In this document: positions 17,901 to 28,607 of the stretch, piece after piece
How the letters are laid out: the number at the start of each line of letters is the position of its first letter
Numbering within the stretch: the stretch's first letter is position 1
From: a virus
Strand: one strand, 5' to 3'
IMG/VR virus record: IMGVR_UViG_3300046820_004106
Location: 1-64,000 of that record
Length of the DNA stretch: 64,000 nt
Translations under genes and position numbers: made by a program
The notes under the pieces: model-generated
What the model was told of the DNA's origin: nothing
The model's input: the letters and a program-made list of their open reading frames with translations, nothing else
Database searches by the model: none

Positions 17901-18752
17901 CTGATCATTTCCAATAACTTCAAATTTAGAAAGATCAGAACTTCCACCATACACAGATACTTCTTTCAATGGTACTTCATATATATCAAGTAAATAATCT
18001 TTTGATGATAATTCTGCAGATGCTGTATTGAATGCTGTAATTTTATAATAAGGTGAAGTATTTGCTATCCTTATCCAGGTTAAATTGTCAGAATCGTAAT
18101 AAGCAAACTCTGAATCATTGTTTGTGAAATTTGCAATATCTACAGTGGCAGAACCAACAGTTGCCATTGGTAAATTATCTAATGAAATATAGATCCAATA
18201 AGTTGTGTCTATAGATAATGTCAAACCTGTATTAGAGAATGAATAGGAATCAAATGAAGTGGTTAGATCATTTATTTGGATACTTGAAAATGACCCTAAA
18301 AGTGTTGAAGGTGCATCATTTGTAGCATCGTGGGTATAAATTGAAACATTTATTCTGTCGCCAAGATTTACGATGCTTCCAGTTTTTTTAAGCTTGAGAA
18401 ATATTGTTGATATATTTTGATCTTTATCAGAAACAATTTTAAAAGCATTTATGGTTCGTGAAAATGAATAAGATGAAGTGTTATCAGTGTATTCTGTAGT
18501 TGTTGAAGAATATCCAGTGCCTGAAAAATAATGTACTTTGATACCTGGATCAACATCATCTGCCTTTCTATTTAATATCAAAATACCTTTAGGAGGAACA
18601 GTATCATAAATAACACTAGCGTTAGGATAAAATTCAGATTTTACAAAAATATCTGTAGTTTCATCATCAATTTCAAATCCTATTGAAGTGCCATTATTTA
18701 ATGCTTCATTCCAATATTTAGGATCGAAAAACCCGTAGTTATCATACGCCAT
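14904..18752 (-). CDS. 1282-aa propeller and PA14-like fibre protein
   Basis: A virion protein with four visible parts. A beta-sandwich (about 80-260) contains PSTLLGSFS and TTYWIYISL and is shared with the 2860-aa and 1567-aa proteins. A beta-propeller (about 440-700) shows blade repeats such as [21 protein letters not shown]14-like domain (about 730-875) has the features [30 protein letters not shown] and [15 protein letters not shown]. An Asn/Thr-rich low-complexity linker (about 960-1030) leads to a C-terminal beta domain. PA14 domains bind glycans in many adhesins, so surface attachment is likely. The start overlaps the preceding gene by 11 bases, without a good ribosome site; translational coupling is likely. 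The stop is TAG. Confidence 0.82.
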   Translation of the reverse strand: MAYDNYGFFDPKYWNEALNNGTSIGFEIDDETTDIFVKSEFYPNASVIYDTVPPKGILILNRKADDVDPGIKVHYFSGTGYSSTTTEYTDNTSSYSFSRTINAFKIVSDKDQNISTIFLKLKKTGSIVNLGDRINVSIYTHDATNDAPSTLLGSFSSIQINDLTTSFDSYSFSNTGLTLSIDTTYWIYISLDNLPMATVGSATVDIANFTNNDSEFAYYDSDNLTWIRIANTSPYYKITAFNTASAELSSKDYLLDIYEVPLKEVSVYGGSSDLSKFEVIGNDQANYIYKKFNPVYEDALNSLNNIYPTVTNLIVGATAKNTKTYKLQVKKTKNSEWEDIVENIADSETTDYLNFTFTTPISLYAARIAYHGDYFTIDQRGDITLAAYDQFSDVVSAQISRFADFRDATSFPNANSKGFIDFSTGETTYTNIDLTNAAYLWSKKTGNAASEITAIASFNDKILIAANHKMFVYKSGEIYEILNESLIGEKYQITCIHVFNGRAYAGTNYGLVFTSFNGEFWSILNAKDPLSTTNYKLLKPIISMTSLGNNLFLGSTKGASSSCSVYQYNGKAITELKTFTSYDQVSALTAKEFTLYVGVGGAYGSGASAIYKYYNAEWVQTLSSNFDNVECLTKSSTRNSVLAGFRGGQIWELSFTNATANSWAKLYDTYADHIFSIYDDPNANYIYVSADNGTYGYFKSINGFKKIVSYSYDTNLLNSTWRSYTGSGITWTDLGDLESYNFIAYRGQTSAINYTGAIGSSFIPPTGFTNSSVTFEGAILASKDGALSFRIDSSVGYNLFVNDTLQIGNYNQSTTLSTLYSANAFNVLEGDILKIKLQTTNNVGSGTTFKFLWQKNTGESFEAVPSSQFYGSSKIKSVTSIGNTFYGAGMDGSVYEFTTTPYENNSRYIYARFKDQAGNIQGVSLPAHTSGFPVISDRMIQVANTANNTSSFIQYSNTTVVSNSNTTINPVTGNTQNNQTNNPTQGQVNAGTGSTTTTNTNTNNQNLSTTNNSGVIYQIQKNADNSLSRKGIYVPPSRAYPVYAPDRKIREYGIYEVQPIYVPTLITWTQIVALILNKYPSTPDTTLDNGTQVKIYVKTGNTRAECIAASYGDAQSLSSINDSLAPTTAQSLAVDLSAYSGKWLQYKVELITATPNITPELLSLTLSYTSSSGSYFFTRMFDTANYDTDAPMIKRGLLSSNELKNNGSIVYGYTTSDDTNETFNFANFTVIDPNQTFELPEASSKIRFGIFLTSVGSTPSMVYDFAVQLDIGDASIKFNPTP

Positions 18753-20259
18753 AATTTGATATCAAGAGCGGTTCAAAATTTGCAACATAATTATTAGAAC
18801 TATCTTTTAATGCTGCAGTTCCGCCATTCCCACTGTAACCAACTTTCACGACACTATTATAATTTATTTTATTGTAAAGCGTTAATTTGACATCTGTTGA
18901 AAAAGTAATTCCCAAACCTGTTGCTATTTTGATCGGAGTAAATTGCCCATCTATTGAAACATTGAAAGTTTGAATTCCTGTAGATGGCAACATTGGTCTA
19001 GAATTATTTTCTGTAAACTTAAGGTAAATGTCTTGCCCGTTTTTATCTATGTAACTATTTGTTATGTCCAAAGTTGGAGCAGTTGTATCTGTCAAACTAT
19101 TTGTAGCTCTAATAGGCGTAGATAAACTTGCAACTTTATTAGCGTTAGAGGTTCTGTCAGTTATAAAATTGGATGCTGGTTGCGTGTAATTTATCGTAAT
19201 AATGTCTTCAGGGCCAAAATAAGAAGACATTGTGATCAAGTATACTGTAGTTGCTACACCACTGAAAACTAAAGCTGATGCACCAATACTTGAAATTGTT
19301 TTAGCTACATTTGTGTATGAAACTCCAAATCCTGATGGAGACGCTGGAGTTGTAGTTGTAGACATTCTAACATAAACAATATTTCCAGAAACACCAGTGC
19401 CAGTGTATGCTTGAGTAATCCTTGGTAAAAAAGTAGTGCTTGTAAGATTTGTTACAGCATTACCAGCAAATGAAACTGCATAAGTAAGACCAGTTCCAGT
19501 GCTATCCTTTATTTTATAAAAATCAGAAACTGGTTGATTATATGTTAATGTAATTGGGTTTGTTCCGTCATTTACACCTAATCTCGAATTAAGATCTAAT
19601 ACAATAACTTTTCCATTTGTAGGGCTTGATGGGTCTAAAACATATGCATTAGAAATTGCAATACCAGAATTATTTTGACTTACAGCAAAGCCACTTATAT
19701 TTGTAGATGGTAAAAGGGGTGGAGTGGCCTCAGTGTAATAAACGTAAACTTTAGTTCCGTCTGTGCTTGTAGTTGAATAATTATAAACAGGAGGATTGGC
19801 TTCTTTTGTAAGATTTGTAATTCCAACGCCTGTAAATGATGCTACGAATGATTTTTGAGTATCATTATCTGATAATTTTGGAATTGTACTGCCAAATCCA
19901 GTAGAGTTGTATGAAACAAATACTGTTTGAGCAGTTATGGCTACCCCACTTCCATTATACGAAAAATCAACAATCCTATCAGAGTCTGCCAAAATCAATT
20001 GTAATGTTTTTGGAGAACTGGCATCAACAAATGTAGATGCAGGTGTAACTGTAGTTGCAATTGCTCCAAATTTTTTAGTGACGGAAAATCTTAGCTGTAA
20101 TCCTGTAGCAGGCTCAAGCCCAGTGCTATCTATGTCTTCAAAGTTTAAGTAAATTCTTTTACCATCAAATGAGGTGTATGATAAATTTGTTAAACTTGTA
20201 GAGATTCCAGGACTAGCACCACTGAAAGCTATGAATGTGTTTCTTAAATCTTCGCTCAT
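18742..20259 (-). CDS. 505-aa protein of four SWM-type repeats
   Basis: The whole protein is about four repeats of roughly 120 residues (about 10-140, 141-265, 266-385 and 386-505). Each has a strand pair like [10 protein letters not shown] or [10 protein letters not shown], a mid-repeat [11 protein letters not shown]-like strand, and an end such as [22 protein letters not shown]. This matches the SWM repeat, first noted in the cyanobacterial surface protein SwmB and common in long bacterial adhesins. It probably forms a rigid stalk or adhesive part of a fibre. It overlaps its upstream neighbour by TAATG and its downstream neighbour by 11 bases, so all three are likely made together. No enzymatic motif is seen. 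Confidence 0.82.
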   Translation of the reverse strand: MSEDLRNTFIAFSGASPGISTSLTNLSYTSFDGKRIYLNFEDIDSTGLEPATGLQLRFSVTKKFGAIATTVTPASTFVDASSPKTLQLILADSDRIVDFSYNGSGVAITAQTVFVSYNSTGFGSTIPKLSDNDTQKSFVASFTGVGITNLTKEANPPVYNYSTTSTDGTKVYVYYTEATPPLLPSTNISGFAVSQNNSGIAISNAYVLDPSSPTNGKVIVLDLNSRLGVNDGTNPITLTYNQPVSDFYKIKDSTGTGLTYAVSFAGNAVTNLTSTTFLPRITQAYTGTGVSGNIVYVRMSTTTTPASPSGFGVSYTNVAKTISSIGASALVFSGVATTVYLITMSSYFGPEDIITINYTQPASNFITDRTSNANKVASLSTPIRATNSLTDTTAPTLDITNSYIDKNGQDIYLKFTENNSRPMLPSTGIQTFNVSIDGQFTPIKIATGLGITFSTDVKLTLYNKINYNSVVKVGYSGNGGTAALKDSSNNYVANFEPLLISNYGV

Positions 20260-23225
20260 TATGGTTTGATATTTCCATAGTGTCCACTCAAAAACAATTT
20301 GCCTTTATAACTTATTGCTGTTAAAGGCCGAATGACACCGTATAAAGTATAATTCCCAGCATTATCAAATATTTTTTTTCTTTCAAAAGTAATATCTTCT
20401 AAAAACCAACTTTCTGCATTAGAGTTATAATAAAAAATCTTACTTTGTCTATCATTTGGATTTTCAGAAATTTTGTCGCTTATAAACCCATCAGTAGCAC
20501 AATATAGTGTTCCATCGTGGTAAGTGAATAACCTAACTCCACCTGTTGAAGGAAGAACAACAGATTGATTAAAATCAATCGTTTTAACATTTGTAGGTTC
20601 ATAAGTTTCACCAATAATAAAAGAAACATCCATATAGCCTACTAAAGAATCTCCTGCATTATTATCAATTTTTCCAAACTGAATGAATGGATGATCATAA
20701 TCATTGGTATTAGCGTTAGCATCTAAATATTTTGAACTATACGTGTCCAAAGAAATGAAGTTTTTCTTCTCTATAAATGGATTTTTTTGTTGACCAAGAT
20801 AAATCTTTATATCTCTATCTTCTACAATCCATCTTATTTTTGAAAGTTTATTATTTATATCAAAAACATCTTCATTTGATTGTATTTGTATCAAATCAAT
20901 AACAATCTCATTAGGTCTATCATTATTTTCTGGAAGATCTGCAAATTCAATTTGTAGTTTGCCAATAGTTCCTTTCCAAATTGGTGAAATTTTATATTGT
21001 ATGTATTCATCCGAGGTGTGCATAGCTGTATCTGCACTTATATTGAAAATTCCACCTTCATAAGCCCAATAAGCTTTTATTTTGCCAAGACATAATGTTT
21101 TTGATTTTGGTTTTGCTTTTACTCTAATTGAAATTACAGAATTAAGATCTACTTCTAAATTTAAGTTATCAATTACAATACTAGGATTTCCAGTTAAAGC
21201 AGGTGTGATTTTTAAAACATATTTTTCATAAGGATCATTAAAAATATCATAGTTTAATTCTGTGGTTGCTGATAAATTCGAAATAAATTTACCAATAACC
21301 CAAGATTGTTCATCAGAAGAAACAACACCATTATTAATTGAATAAAATTGCCAATCAGCTATTAATCCTGTAGTTATAATATCTTTTTCAATAGAATTCA
21401 TACCACTTGATAATTTCATTTTTGTTGAATTAAATTCTATTGAATATTGTCCATACAGATCTGCTATTTTAAATCCTTGATATCCATCAAGTGAATTCGT
21501 TGGTATTTGCTCTGAACTATTCAATGTAGTTTCATTGCGTAAATCTAAAGATGTTGCAGCTTGACTAGTATTTAAATTTATAACTTTAGTTTCTAAAGTG
21601 TAGCTAGGTTTATAAACTACAAAATTTCCTGATGTTAAATAGTCAGAATAATTTAATAGATATCTATTACCTGTATTGATGTATCCAGTTTCAATGTAAA
21701 ATCCCAAAACTGTACTACCAGATACAATATATTGAGTAATATTTACTAATGATGGGGTGTTGTTTATACCATTGTAAACATACACACCATTATAAATTCC
21801 ATTAATTCCAGATACAGTTTGATCTTTTAGCAAAAATAAGTCATTTATTACTAAATCGTGTCCATCAATTGATGTAAAATTATTCCAACTGGAGATAGCT
21901 TCCCAGGATGCACACTTTACATTAATATAATCTTGACTTGGTAAATTTTCACGGAGAAGCTGTTCCCAATCAGATCCTTCAGAAATTTCATATAATCTTG
22001 AACCATAAGAAGTGGCGCCTGTTGAAGAAACTGTATTTCCCTTGATAACTAAAAATTCATTAAATTGTTGATGATTATTTTCTTTTGGAAATCTTGCGAT
22101 AGCTACATTATCATCATTTCTTGAAAGTGTATTACTATCATATGAGTAATATTGAGCTGGAGCTGGGTCATTCATAAAAATTTCATCAAAAATTATTGAA
22201 GTCCAACTTTCATCAGTTTCTGGATTTGATAACGGTATTTCAGTGTAAGACCATATTTCTGGTTTTTTATCAATGCCAGCAAGAACTTGATTTTTTCCTA
22301 CTGCTAAACATCTAATACCAAAATCTGAAGCTTCGTAATCAGTAATATTATTTGAAATAATTGTTGAAGTTTCTAAAGATTCAGTCTCTGTTTCCTTGAC
22401 TATCACTTCTTCTGTAATAAGATTTGTAGGTTCAGAAAGAGAAATAGTAAGTGTTCTTGAATATCTATGTATTTTTTTGTTTAAGCTTCCTAGGAACAAT
22501 TTATTGTAAGCAGAAACCATAGAAAGAATGCCACCAGAATTTGCTGCTAATTGACCAAATGGATAAACCTGTTCCCACTGACTGCCATTATATGCAGAAC
22601 TTAATTTTGCTCTAAATAATCTTGGCAATTGATCAGAAGCAACATACAAATAAGGTTCAGTTTCGTGCTCAAATTTGTGTGATATCATTGCAGAAGCTGA
22701 TAAATCTACATTATTTTCTTGAAGAATAAATACTGGTCCACTAATGTATTCACCATTGTAGAACCAAATTTTTCCAGAAACTCCAGAGAGATAAATACCA
22801 TCGTCAGAAGCAACCATAGATGTAATTGCTCTTTCTCCTTGATTAGAAAAATCAATTATCTTTTCAAATGAAACAAGATTAGCTGTATGAATTGATGCGT
22901 AATATTTTTCTAAAACTACATTTATAGTTGAAGCAGAAATTGGTGTATCAAAAATTAAGTAATTTTTGTAATCGTCAACACCATAATTTACAGAAGAATT
23001 GACTGTAAGTTCATCTTGAGAATTTACTTTGTAAATTCTACCTAGGTCTTCTGGATTGGTGCCAACAAGCTTAAATGCAGTACCAGCAGTGTATGAGGGA
23101 TCCAAACTATCTACCAAAGATATATTTGTAAATCTTTTCTTTGTAATGCCAGAAAAATATAATATTTTTTCGCTGTCGTTTGGACCTTTCCAAGAACAAC
23201 TAGCTGTAAAAATTGTTGACACCAT
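20259..23225 (-). CDS. 988-aa propeller-containing fibre protein
   Basis: Blade-like repeats near both ends (about 130-350 and 890-988), for example [20 protein letters not shown] and [14 protein letters not shown], suggest beta-propeller structure, perhaps one propeller closed by N- and C-terminal parts. Between them lies one TIDG-type module (about 445-490, [18 protein letters not shown]) and a beta-sandwich resembling a LamG or carbohydrate-binding fold (about 600-860). The C-terminus stops within a blade ([12 protein letters not shown]), so the propeller may be completed by another part of the chain or by another subunit. TAGGAG precedes ATG by 11 bases. It is linked by TAATG overlaps to both neighbours. 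Confidence 0.8.
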   Translation of the reverse strand: MVSTIFTASCSWKGPNDSEKILYFSGITKKRFTNISLVDSLDPSYTAGTAFKLVGTNPEDLGRIYKVNSQDELTVNSSVNYGVDDYKNYLIFDTPISASTINVVLEKYYASIHTANLVSFEKIIDFSNQGERAITSMVASDDGIYLSGVSGKIWFYNGEYISGPVFILQENNVDLSASAMISHKFEHETEPYLYVASDQLPRLFRAKLSSAYNGSQWEQVYPFGQLAANSGGILSMVSAYNKLFLGSLNKKIHRYSRTLTISLSEPTNLITEEVIVKETETESLETSTIISNNITDYEASDFGIRCLAVGKNQVLAGIDKKPEIWSYTEIPLSNPETDESWTSIIFDEIFMNDPAPAQYYSYDSNTLSRNDDNVAIARFPKENNHQQFNEFLVIKGNTVSSTGATSYGSRLYEISEGSDWEQLLRENLPSQDYINVKCASWEAISSWNNFTSIDGHDLVINDLFLLKDQTVSGINGIYNGVYVYNGINNTPSLVNITQYIVSGSTVLGFYIETGYINTGNRYLLNYSDYLTSGNFVVYKPSYTLETKVINLNTSQAATSLDLRNETTLNSSEQIPTNSLDGYQGFKIADLYGQYSIEFNSTKMKLSSGMNSIEKDIITTGLIADWQFYSINNGVVSSDEQSWVIGKFISNLSATTELNYDIFNDPYEKYVLKITPALTGNPSIVIDNLNLEVDLNSVISIRVKAKPKSKTLCLGKIKAYWAYEGGIFNISADTAMHTSDEYIQYKISPIWKGTIGKLQIEFADLPENNDRPNEIVIDLIQIQSNEDVFDINNKLSKIRWIVEDRDIKIYLGQQKNPFIEKKNFISLDTYSSKYLDANANTNDYDHPFIQFGKIDNNAGDSLVGYMDVSFIIGETYEPTNVKTIDFNQSVVLPSTGGVRLFTYHDGTLYCATDGFISDKISENPNDRQSKIFYYNSNAESWFLEDITFERKKIFDNAGNYTLYGVIRPLTAISYKGKLFLSGHYGNIKP

Positions 23226-26200
23226 TATACTTTTGGTCTCCTAATTGCATTCCACTTAACTTCAGGTTGAGTAATATTATTTCCAAAGTCTCTAAACTTA
23301 ATTTCAACTTTCTTAACTCCATCACTTTCGCCCGTAAAATCAACCTTTACATATGGTGAATAAGGAATCCACTCTGACCAAGAACCATTTCCAGTATCTA
23401 ATAGTCTTCTTATTTGAAAATCCTTAATTCCAGACACCAAATCAAATCCATCAATTTTCATCCAAGATTGAGGTAAATTAGATATTAAGGTTTCTTGATT
23501 TGTTTTAGGATCAAAGAAACTTACTGTTCCAAACGGCTCTTGTGTATCTACTAAAGCTTGAGAAGTAGCAACAAAACTCACAGGATTTGATTCAGATACA
23601 TTTCCCATAAAGTCCATCAATTGAACCCATATCTTTCTTTGACCAGAATATCCAATGTTTTGATTTTGGAATGCTGTGTTTTGAGGACCCAAAGCATAAT
23701 AGTTTAAGTGTCCATAAAGATACAAATAATATTTATTTTCTTCATTTACAATAAACTTATTCCACGGCAACCAAGGACTGTAATTTATAAAAGAATTATC
23801 AATCTCTTTGCCTACTCTAAATGCAAGAATTCCAGATTCATTATCTTCAGCTTGGATAGATAGTTGAACCATTCTTAAGGTAGATTCATTTGCAACTAAA
23901 ATATTTGGCACATCACCAAGATAAGTTGGCGGGTTAATATCTACTCTTGAAGGAACACTTAAAGTAGTTGGGTAACTTGAAATATTTCCGTGTGATAAAG
24001 TTCTTACTCTGTATTGAATAGAATTATTTTGTGTAGAATTTACAGCTTTTTCTTCATATCTAGTATGCAGTTTATGCCACAGATTATTGGCTCTTCTATA
24101 TCCAGAAAATTCACCATTTTGGATGTAATCAACATTGGAAAGTTCAATACCATTAGCTCTTCCAAGCGCTGAGTTAAATGGAACTGTTATTGCCACCCAA
24201 ATTACATCTGATTGAGATACATTGTTAGTCCAATCTGAATCATCAAATTTTACTTGAACTAAATTGTTATTAGGGCTATTAGTAAAACCAGCTACAAATG
24301 GGTTGTATGAAACAGATTTCCACGAAGTTAATGGATTATTATAATTTGGTAAAGAGCCTAAGTTTCCAAAAAATCTTATTTTTAATTCTTGCATTGGGAA
24401 AGATTTATCATTCCCATTCCAATGTAATTTAAACTCAAATAATTTTGGTTTTGTTGAGGAAATAAAACTTGAGATTTCACCTAATGTAATTGCCTTGAAA
24501 AAAGTAGTACTGATAAATCTATCAACTAAATTTCCATTAAATGTTACTTCTGATTTGTACCAGTTTGTATTAGCATTTATAGTTCCACCAGTTACTCTTA
24601 AGGGTAAATTGTAATCTGTAGTTGTTATGGCAAATCCAGATACTGATTTTACATAAACACCATTTTCAGTATTTTCTATTTGATCCTTAACTAAAATTTT
24701 ACTTCCAATTACCAAAGATGAAAGTGAAGTACCATCAATTGTTAATGAAGTAATATTAGCAATTGAAATATTTGTGCCTGTAGTTGCTAACGAAATTTGT
24801 TCTACTTCAGGCTGAACTGCAGAAAAAGTTAAATTTGAAGTTCCAAGCACTATAGGATCTGGTGTTGTTAGGTACCACTTTGTACTTGCATAAGCATAAT
24901 CTATTGGAGTTCTAACCAACATACCTGAAAATACTTCTTCACTCGAGTTCATTTCTGGAACTCTTTCTAATCTCCAGGTCGTTGAAGCAGTTCCAACTCT
25001 AGTTTGATAATAAACGCCATTTTGTGAAGTTGTTGCTTGACCTGCTACTAAAATATAATCTGAAGTAGACAACACATTATTTCCATTGAGCACCAATGTA
25101 CCAGCAGTTCCAGCTGTCAATCTATTTGATGAATATGTTGGAGAGTTTGGTAAAGCAGTAAAACTATATTGTTGGACTTCAAGAGTCAATTTTGGAAGTG
25201 TATTAGCTGTTTCGTATTGATAATCAATTAAATCAGTTAGTCCACTTAATAATTTTTGTCCAAGATAATGTTTTGCGTTTGTAAATCCTTCGTCAGAAAG
25301 AAGTGTAGTTTTGATTGTACTATCATTATCAAATTGTTCTTTGTAAACATTTGGAACACCAGACCATTTCAAATCTTGAAAATATGTTGAACCATCATTG
25401 TTGTAAGAACTTTTTCTTACTCCAAAGCCTACAAAGTACCCTAATCCTGAAGTGTTAGAATTTACAGGTAAAAGCATATCAGTAACACCGATCAGATTGA
25501 TTCCGCTGCTAGTAATTTCTTTAACCAGTAAATATGTTCCAGTAGATGTTCTGTTTTTATACCTGCCAGTATATGAGTTTGGCAATTGATCTGTCAATTC
25601 AAATAAAAATTTTGTGATTTCCGTTTTTGGTTGATATGATCTTAAGACTTGTCTTCTTAATTTATTATCTTCAGTTCTATAAGATACTGATATTTCATTT
25701 TTCTCTCCACTAAACTTAACTAAAATAGTTGGGGCATTAAGTGGAGCGTCAGTGTATGCAAAGCCATCATCACATCTTACTCCAAAAGGTCTGTCCCAAT
25801 TCACAGTAAGATTGTTTTTAGTATGAGACCTGAATGATGATACTGAACTAAAAGCAACATAAACATCATCAGAACCGTGCTTGAAAGCTAATTCAAATCT
25901 ACATTTATTACTCAATGATGGTTTATATAATTGTAGTTCGTAATGTAAAGGAACAGTATAGGCATTTAAATTATCAAGTTTATCTACCTCATACAATAAA
26001 GATGTAATATTTGTATTGAAAGATAAATCATTAGGTGCGTCTGTAAGAACAATAAAATCTTCATTAACTGAATCACTCCATCCGTATTCAATTTCTGTCA
26101 CAGGAGCATTCATAATTGACAAATCATCGTTCGTACAATCACCGATATCTATGGATAATTTAGATTTACCTTGAGCTAAAAATAATTCTTCTACTACTAA

Positions 26201-27580
26201 TCCACCAGAAAAAGAAGTGCCTGTAGCTTGTGAAATTTGATATCCAAATGCACTTCCTACTGACGAAGTGCCAAAAGATGATAGGATAGAATTACCAAGC
26301 AAATAACTCTTTTTTGATGCAATAGATTGATCTAAATAAGGTGTGTAGTAAGCTTCTACCATACATAAATTTGTAGTACCCATAGATGAGTAATACATTT
26401 CCATTACACCACCTGATTTTAACAAAGGTAAAACGCTATGCGGTAGTGTTGTAGTTTGCTTTATGACACTGTCTGTTCCATTTATTCTTGTGTATAGATA
26501 TGCTATAGGATTATCATTATTTGGAATATCTACTCTACATACAATCTCATTACCATTGGCACTTGTATCAGGAGCAGCATAAAGTTTCATAAAAGCTTGG
26601 GAAGTAACAGCTACTCCAGAAGTTGTAAATGAAAATCCAGCTTGAGTATAGAAATCAGATTTGTTTGTTGATGGCACTAATTTTGACTTACTATAGAAAA
26701 ATGCGCCTTTTCCATAACTCGCACTTGTAAGACCAATATTTGCACCTAAAGAAATTGAAGATGAAGAATAATTTCCATCAAAAAATCTGTAAGTGTTTAA
26801 CGTTGTTGATGCTATAGATGCTGAAGGAATAAGAGTTCTTTTGATATTATTGTGAGCAGAGTAAGCATCATATGTACCACCAGTATTAGAAATTTCGTAT
26901 ATACTTGCTACATATCTACCAACGCCTGATGATTCTGTTTGTGCGGAAACTTGATTTCCACTTACAAATGAGAGTAATGTATTTTTACCAACATATCCAG
27001 ATTTTGCGCTCGGTATCTCTGGGAAATCTGGATTTACAGGTATTTGACCCTCCCATCTAATTTGATCAAAAATACCATAGCCCATTGGATACTCAATATC
27101 TGTTCCATTAGGACCCTCAAGAATAGCTTTCATATAAACAGTTGAAAGTCCACCTGAAGCACTTAATGGCCAATTGTAAACCTTAAATAATCCTGTTCCT
27201 CCAGATGTTGGAGCCGCCATAGTTCCTTGAGATAAAGTAGGATCAAAGAAATATAAAGGATTCAGAGTATATTCGTAATCGAAATCTGGGTCAAAAACAT
27301 ATGAACTTGAAGGCCAGTTTGTAATTGCTATTGTGGAAGTTGAATCAAATTCTGGATCATTAGAAAGATAAAGAGTCTTAATTCTTCTTAAATAAGTAAT
27401 TTCACGAGTGCCACTATCTCTTACTTCAAAACTAAATGTAAGAGTATTTTGGTTACTATCAAGAGTTGGATCTTTCGAATATGAATTACTAGAATAAGGT
27501 TGCCCCAGATTTATGAATTCACTTTGAAGGTATCCACTTGTAAGATTGTTGGGTAATATTATTGAAACGTTATATGGCAC
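23225..27580 (-). CDS. 1451-aa fibre protein with TIDG and Ig-like modules
   Basis: The start codon is GTG at 27578-27580, with GGTGG six bases upstream. The N-terminal half is beta-rich with no named domain; residues about 500-800 look like LamG-type sandwiches. Two TIDG modules lie at about 810-913 (ILVAGQATTSQNGVYYQT) and 933-1027 (LTIDGTSL..KILVKDQ..NGVYVK). Two C-terminal Ig-like modules end in DxxGNxS-type strands (LMDFMGNVSESNP and FRDFGNNITQPE), as in bacterial surface adhesins. It is probably a tail fibre or a baseplate periphery protein. It ends in a TAATG overlap with the next gene, while a 57-bp gap separates it from the preceding one. Confidence 0.8.
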   Translation of the reverse strand: MPYNVSIILPNNLTSGYLQSEFINLGQPYSSNSYSKDPTLDSNQNTLTFSFEVRDSGTREITYLRRIKTLYLSNDPEFDSTSTIAITNWPSSSYVFDPDFDYEYTLNPLYFFDPTLSQGTMAAPTSGGTGLFKVYNWPLSASGGLSTVYMKAILEGPNGTDIEYPMGYGIFDQIRWEGQIPVNPDFPEIPSAKSGYVGKNTLLSFVSGNQVSAQTESSGVGRYVASIYEISNTGGTYDAYSAHNNIKRTLIPSASIASTTLNTYRFFDGNYSSSSISLGANIGLTSASYGKGAFFYSKSKLVPSTNKSDFYTQAGFSFTTSGVAVTSQAFMKLYAAPDTSANGNEIVCRVDIPNNDNPIAYLYTRINGTDSVIKQTTTLPHSVLPLLKSGGVMEMYYSSMGTTNLCMVEAYYTPYLDQSIASKKSYLLGNSILSSFGTSSVGSAFGYQISQATGTSFSGGLVVEELFLAQGKSKLSIDIGDCTNDDLSIMNAPVTEIEYGWSDSVNEDFIVLTDAPNDLSFNTNITSLLYEVDKLDNLNAYTVPLHYELQLYKPSLSNKCRFELAFKHGSDDVYVAFSSVSSFRSHTKNNLTVNWDRPFGVRCDDGFAYTDAPLNAPTILVKFSGEKNEISVSYRTEDNKLRRQVLRSYQPKTEITKFLFELTDQLPNSYTGRYKNRTSTGTYLLVKEITSSGINLIGVTDMLLPVNSNTSGLGYFVGFGVRKSSYNNDGSTYFQDLKWSGVPNVYKEQFDNDSTIKTTLLSDEGFTNAKHYLGQKLLSGLTDLIDYQYETANTLPKLTLEVQQYSFTALPNSPTYSSNRLTAGTAGTLVLNGNNVLSTSDYILVAGQATTSQNGVYYQTRVGTASTTWRLERVPEMNSSEEVFSGMLVRTPIDYAYASTKWYLTTPDPIVLGTSNLTFSAVQPEVEQISLATTGTNISIANITSLTIDGTSLSSLVIGSKILVKDQIENTENGVYVKSVSGFAITTTDYNLPLRVTGGTINANTNWYKSEVTFNGNLVDRFISTTFFKAITLGEISSFISSTKPKLFEFKLHWNGNDKSFPMQELKIRFFGNLGSLPNYNNPLTSWKSVSYNPFVAGFTNSPNNNLVQVKFDDSDWTNNVSQSDVIWVAITVPFNSALGRANGIELSNVDYIQNGEFSGYRRANNLWHKLHTRYEEKAVNSTQNNSIQYRVRTLSHGNISSYPTTLSVPSRVDINPPTYLGDVPNILVANESTLRMVQLSIQAEDNESGILAFRVGKEIDNSFINYSPWLPWNKFIVNEENKYYLYLYGHLNYYALGPQNTAFQNQNIGYSGQRKIWVQLMDFMGNVSESNPVSFVATSQALVDTQEPFGTVSFFDPKTNQETLISNLPQSWMKIDGFDLVSGIKDFQIRRLLDTGNGSWSEWIPYSPYVKVDFTGESDGVKKVEIKFRDFGNNITQPEVKWNAIRRPKV

Positions 27581-27601
27581 TTGTAACCACCGCTAAACAG
27601 G

Positions 27602-27617
27602 GAATATTAAAATATTC
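27602..27617 (-). other. Small AT hairpin in the 27581-27637 gap
   Basis: GAATATT-AA-AATATTC forms a 7-bp stem with no T-run. It is the only structure seen in this 57-bp gap and may be chance. Confidence 0.2.
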
Positions 27618-27637
27618 TTTGCCAGCCGATGTAGCCC

Positions 27638-28603
27638 CTATGAAAGTTGAAAATCAAACTGGAAAGGTATTGATTTTTGTACAGTTAATGGGCAATGAAC
27701 ATCAAAATACATAAATCCATCTACATAATCTATATTGTTATATCTGCCTTGTTTATAAAATGTAAATGAAGCAGAATACATTGAAATATCATTAGTTGTA
27801 TCAGACGAAACGAAATACATTCCAACATACACTGGTGCTTTAACAGTGTCCAAACCATTCGGAAGATAAACCTTAAGTTGTAAGTTTGGTGAAAGTTCTC
27901 CAGCAACTAAAGTATTTTCAATAATAGTGTTGCAAATTATCTTAAAATAAATCGTTTTGGAAATTGGACCATTTCCATTATTGTAATATTCAATGTCATC
28001 AGTTGAGGAATTTGCATCGATCAATGCTGGAACAGTTGAAATAACTGGATTTCCTTGCCTTACTGGTCTTGGAATAGATAATGAAGAATCATCATAACTT
28101 CCGATTGAAAATTCAGGCATTTTGCAAGTTTCATCTATTACAAATGGATTAGTTGCATTGAAGGCTTTGAAATTTTGAGTACTGAAATTTTTTGTAAAAA
28201 AATTAATTTCAGAAATTTTTAAACTATTATCAGGTTTGTCTAAAACAATCAATAAAGTGTCATTAGATTCAAAGCTATATTTTGTATTATTAAAATCGAT
28301 AACATAATCTTTATCGCCTCTTGAAAAAATTATATAATTCGAATCAATTTCTACAATAGAATCAAACTTGAATTTGATAGAAACAAATTGAACGTAGGAA
28401 ATTATTTTTTCAAAATTTATTTCAAAATAGTCTTGTGATACACTTAAGTTTGCAACAGTTTGTTTTTTCAACTGCAATCTTATATTGCTGTCATTTTTAT
28501 TTATGAGAAAATTTCTATCGTAAGACGTAAATTCAAATGATAAAATATTTTCATCATCAATAACATTTACTATTGGTTTATCGTTTTCTATTTGAAGATT
28601 CAT
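27638..28603 (-). CDS. 321-aa virion-associated protein, unknown
   Basis: An acidic, Asn/Asp/Ser-rich, beta-strand-rich protein with no recognised domain. The C-terminal third, with the pattern PNLQLKVYLPNG..APVYVGMYFVS, looks like a jelly-roll-type strand series. It sits between two fibre genes, four bases after the 1221-aa gene, and so belongs to the same transcript. It could be an adaptor joining neighbouring fibres or a fibre chaperone; neither can be decided. No convincing ribosome site precedes ATG. Confidence 0.7.
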   Translation of the reverse strand: MNLQIENDKPIVNVIDDENILSFEFTSYDRNFLINKNDSNIRLQLKKQTVANLSVSQDYFEINFEKIISYVQFVSIKFKFDSIVEIDSNYIIFSRGDKDYVIDFNNTKYSFESNDTLLIVLDKPDNSLKISEINFFTKNFSTQNFKAFNATNPFVIDETCKMPEFSIGSYDDSSLSIPRPVRQGNPVISTVPALIDANSSTDDIEYYNNGNGPISKTIYFKIICNTIIENTLVAGELSPNLQLKVYLPNGLDTVKAPVYVGMYFVSSDTTNDISMYSASFTFYKQGRYNNIDYVDGFMYFDVHCPLTVQKSIPFQFDFQLS

Positions 28604-28607
28604 AAAT

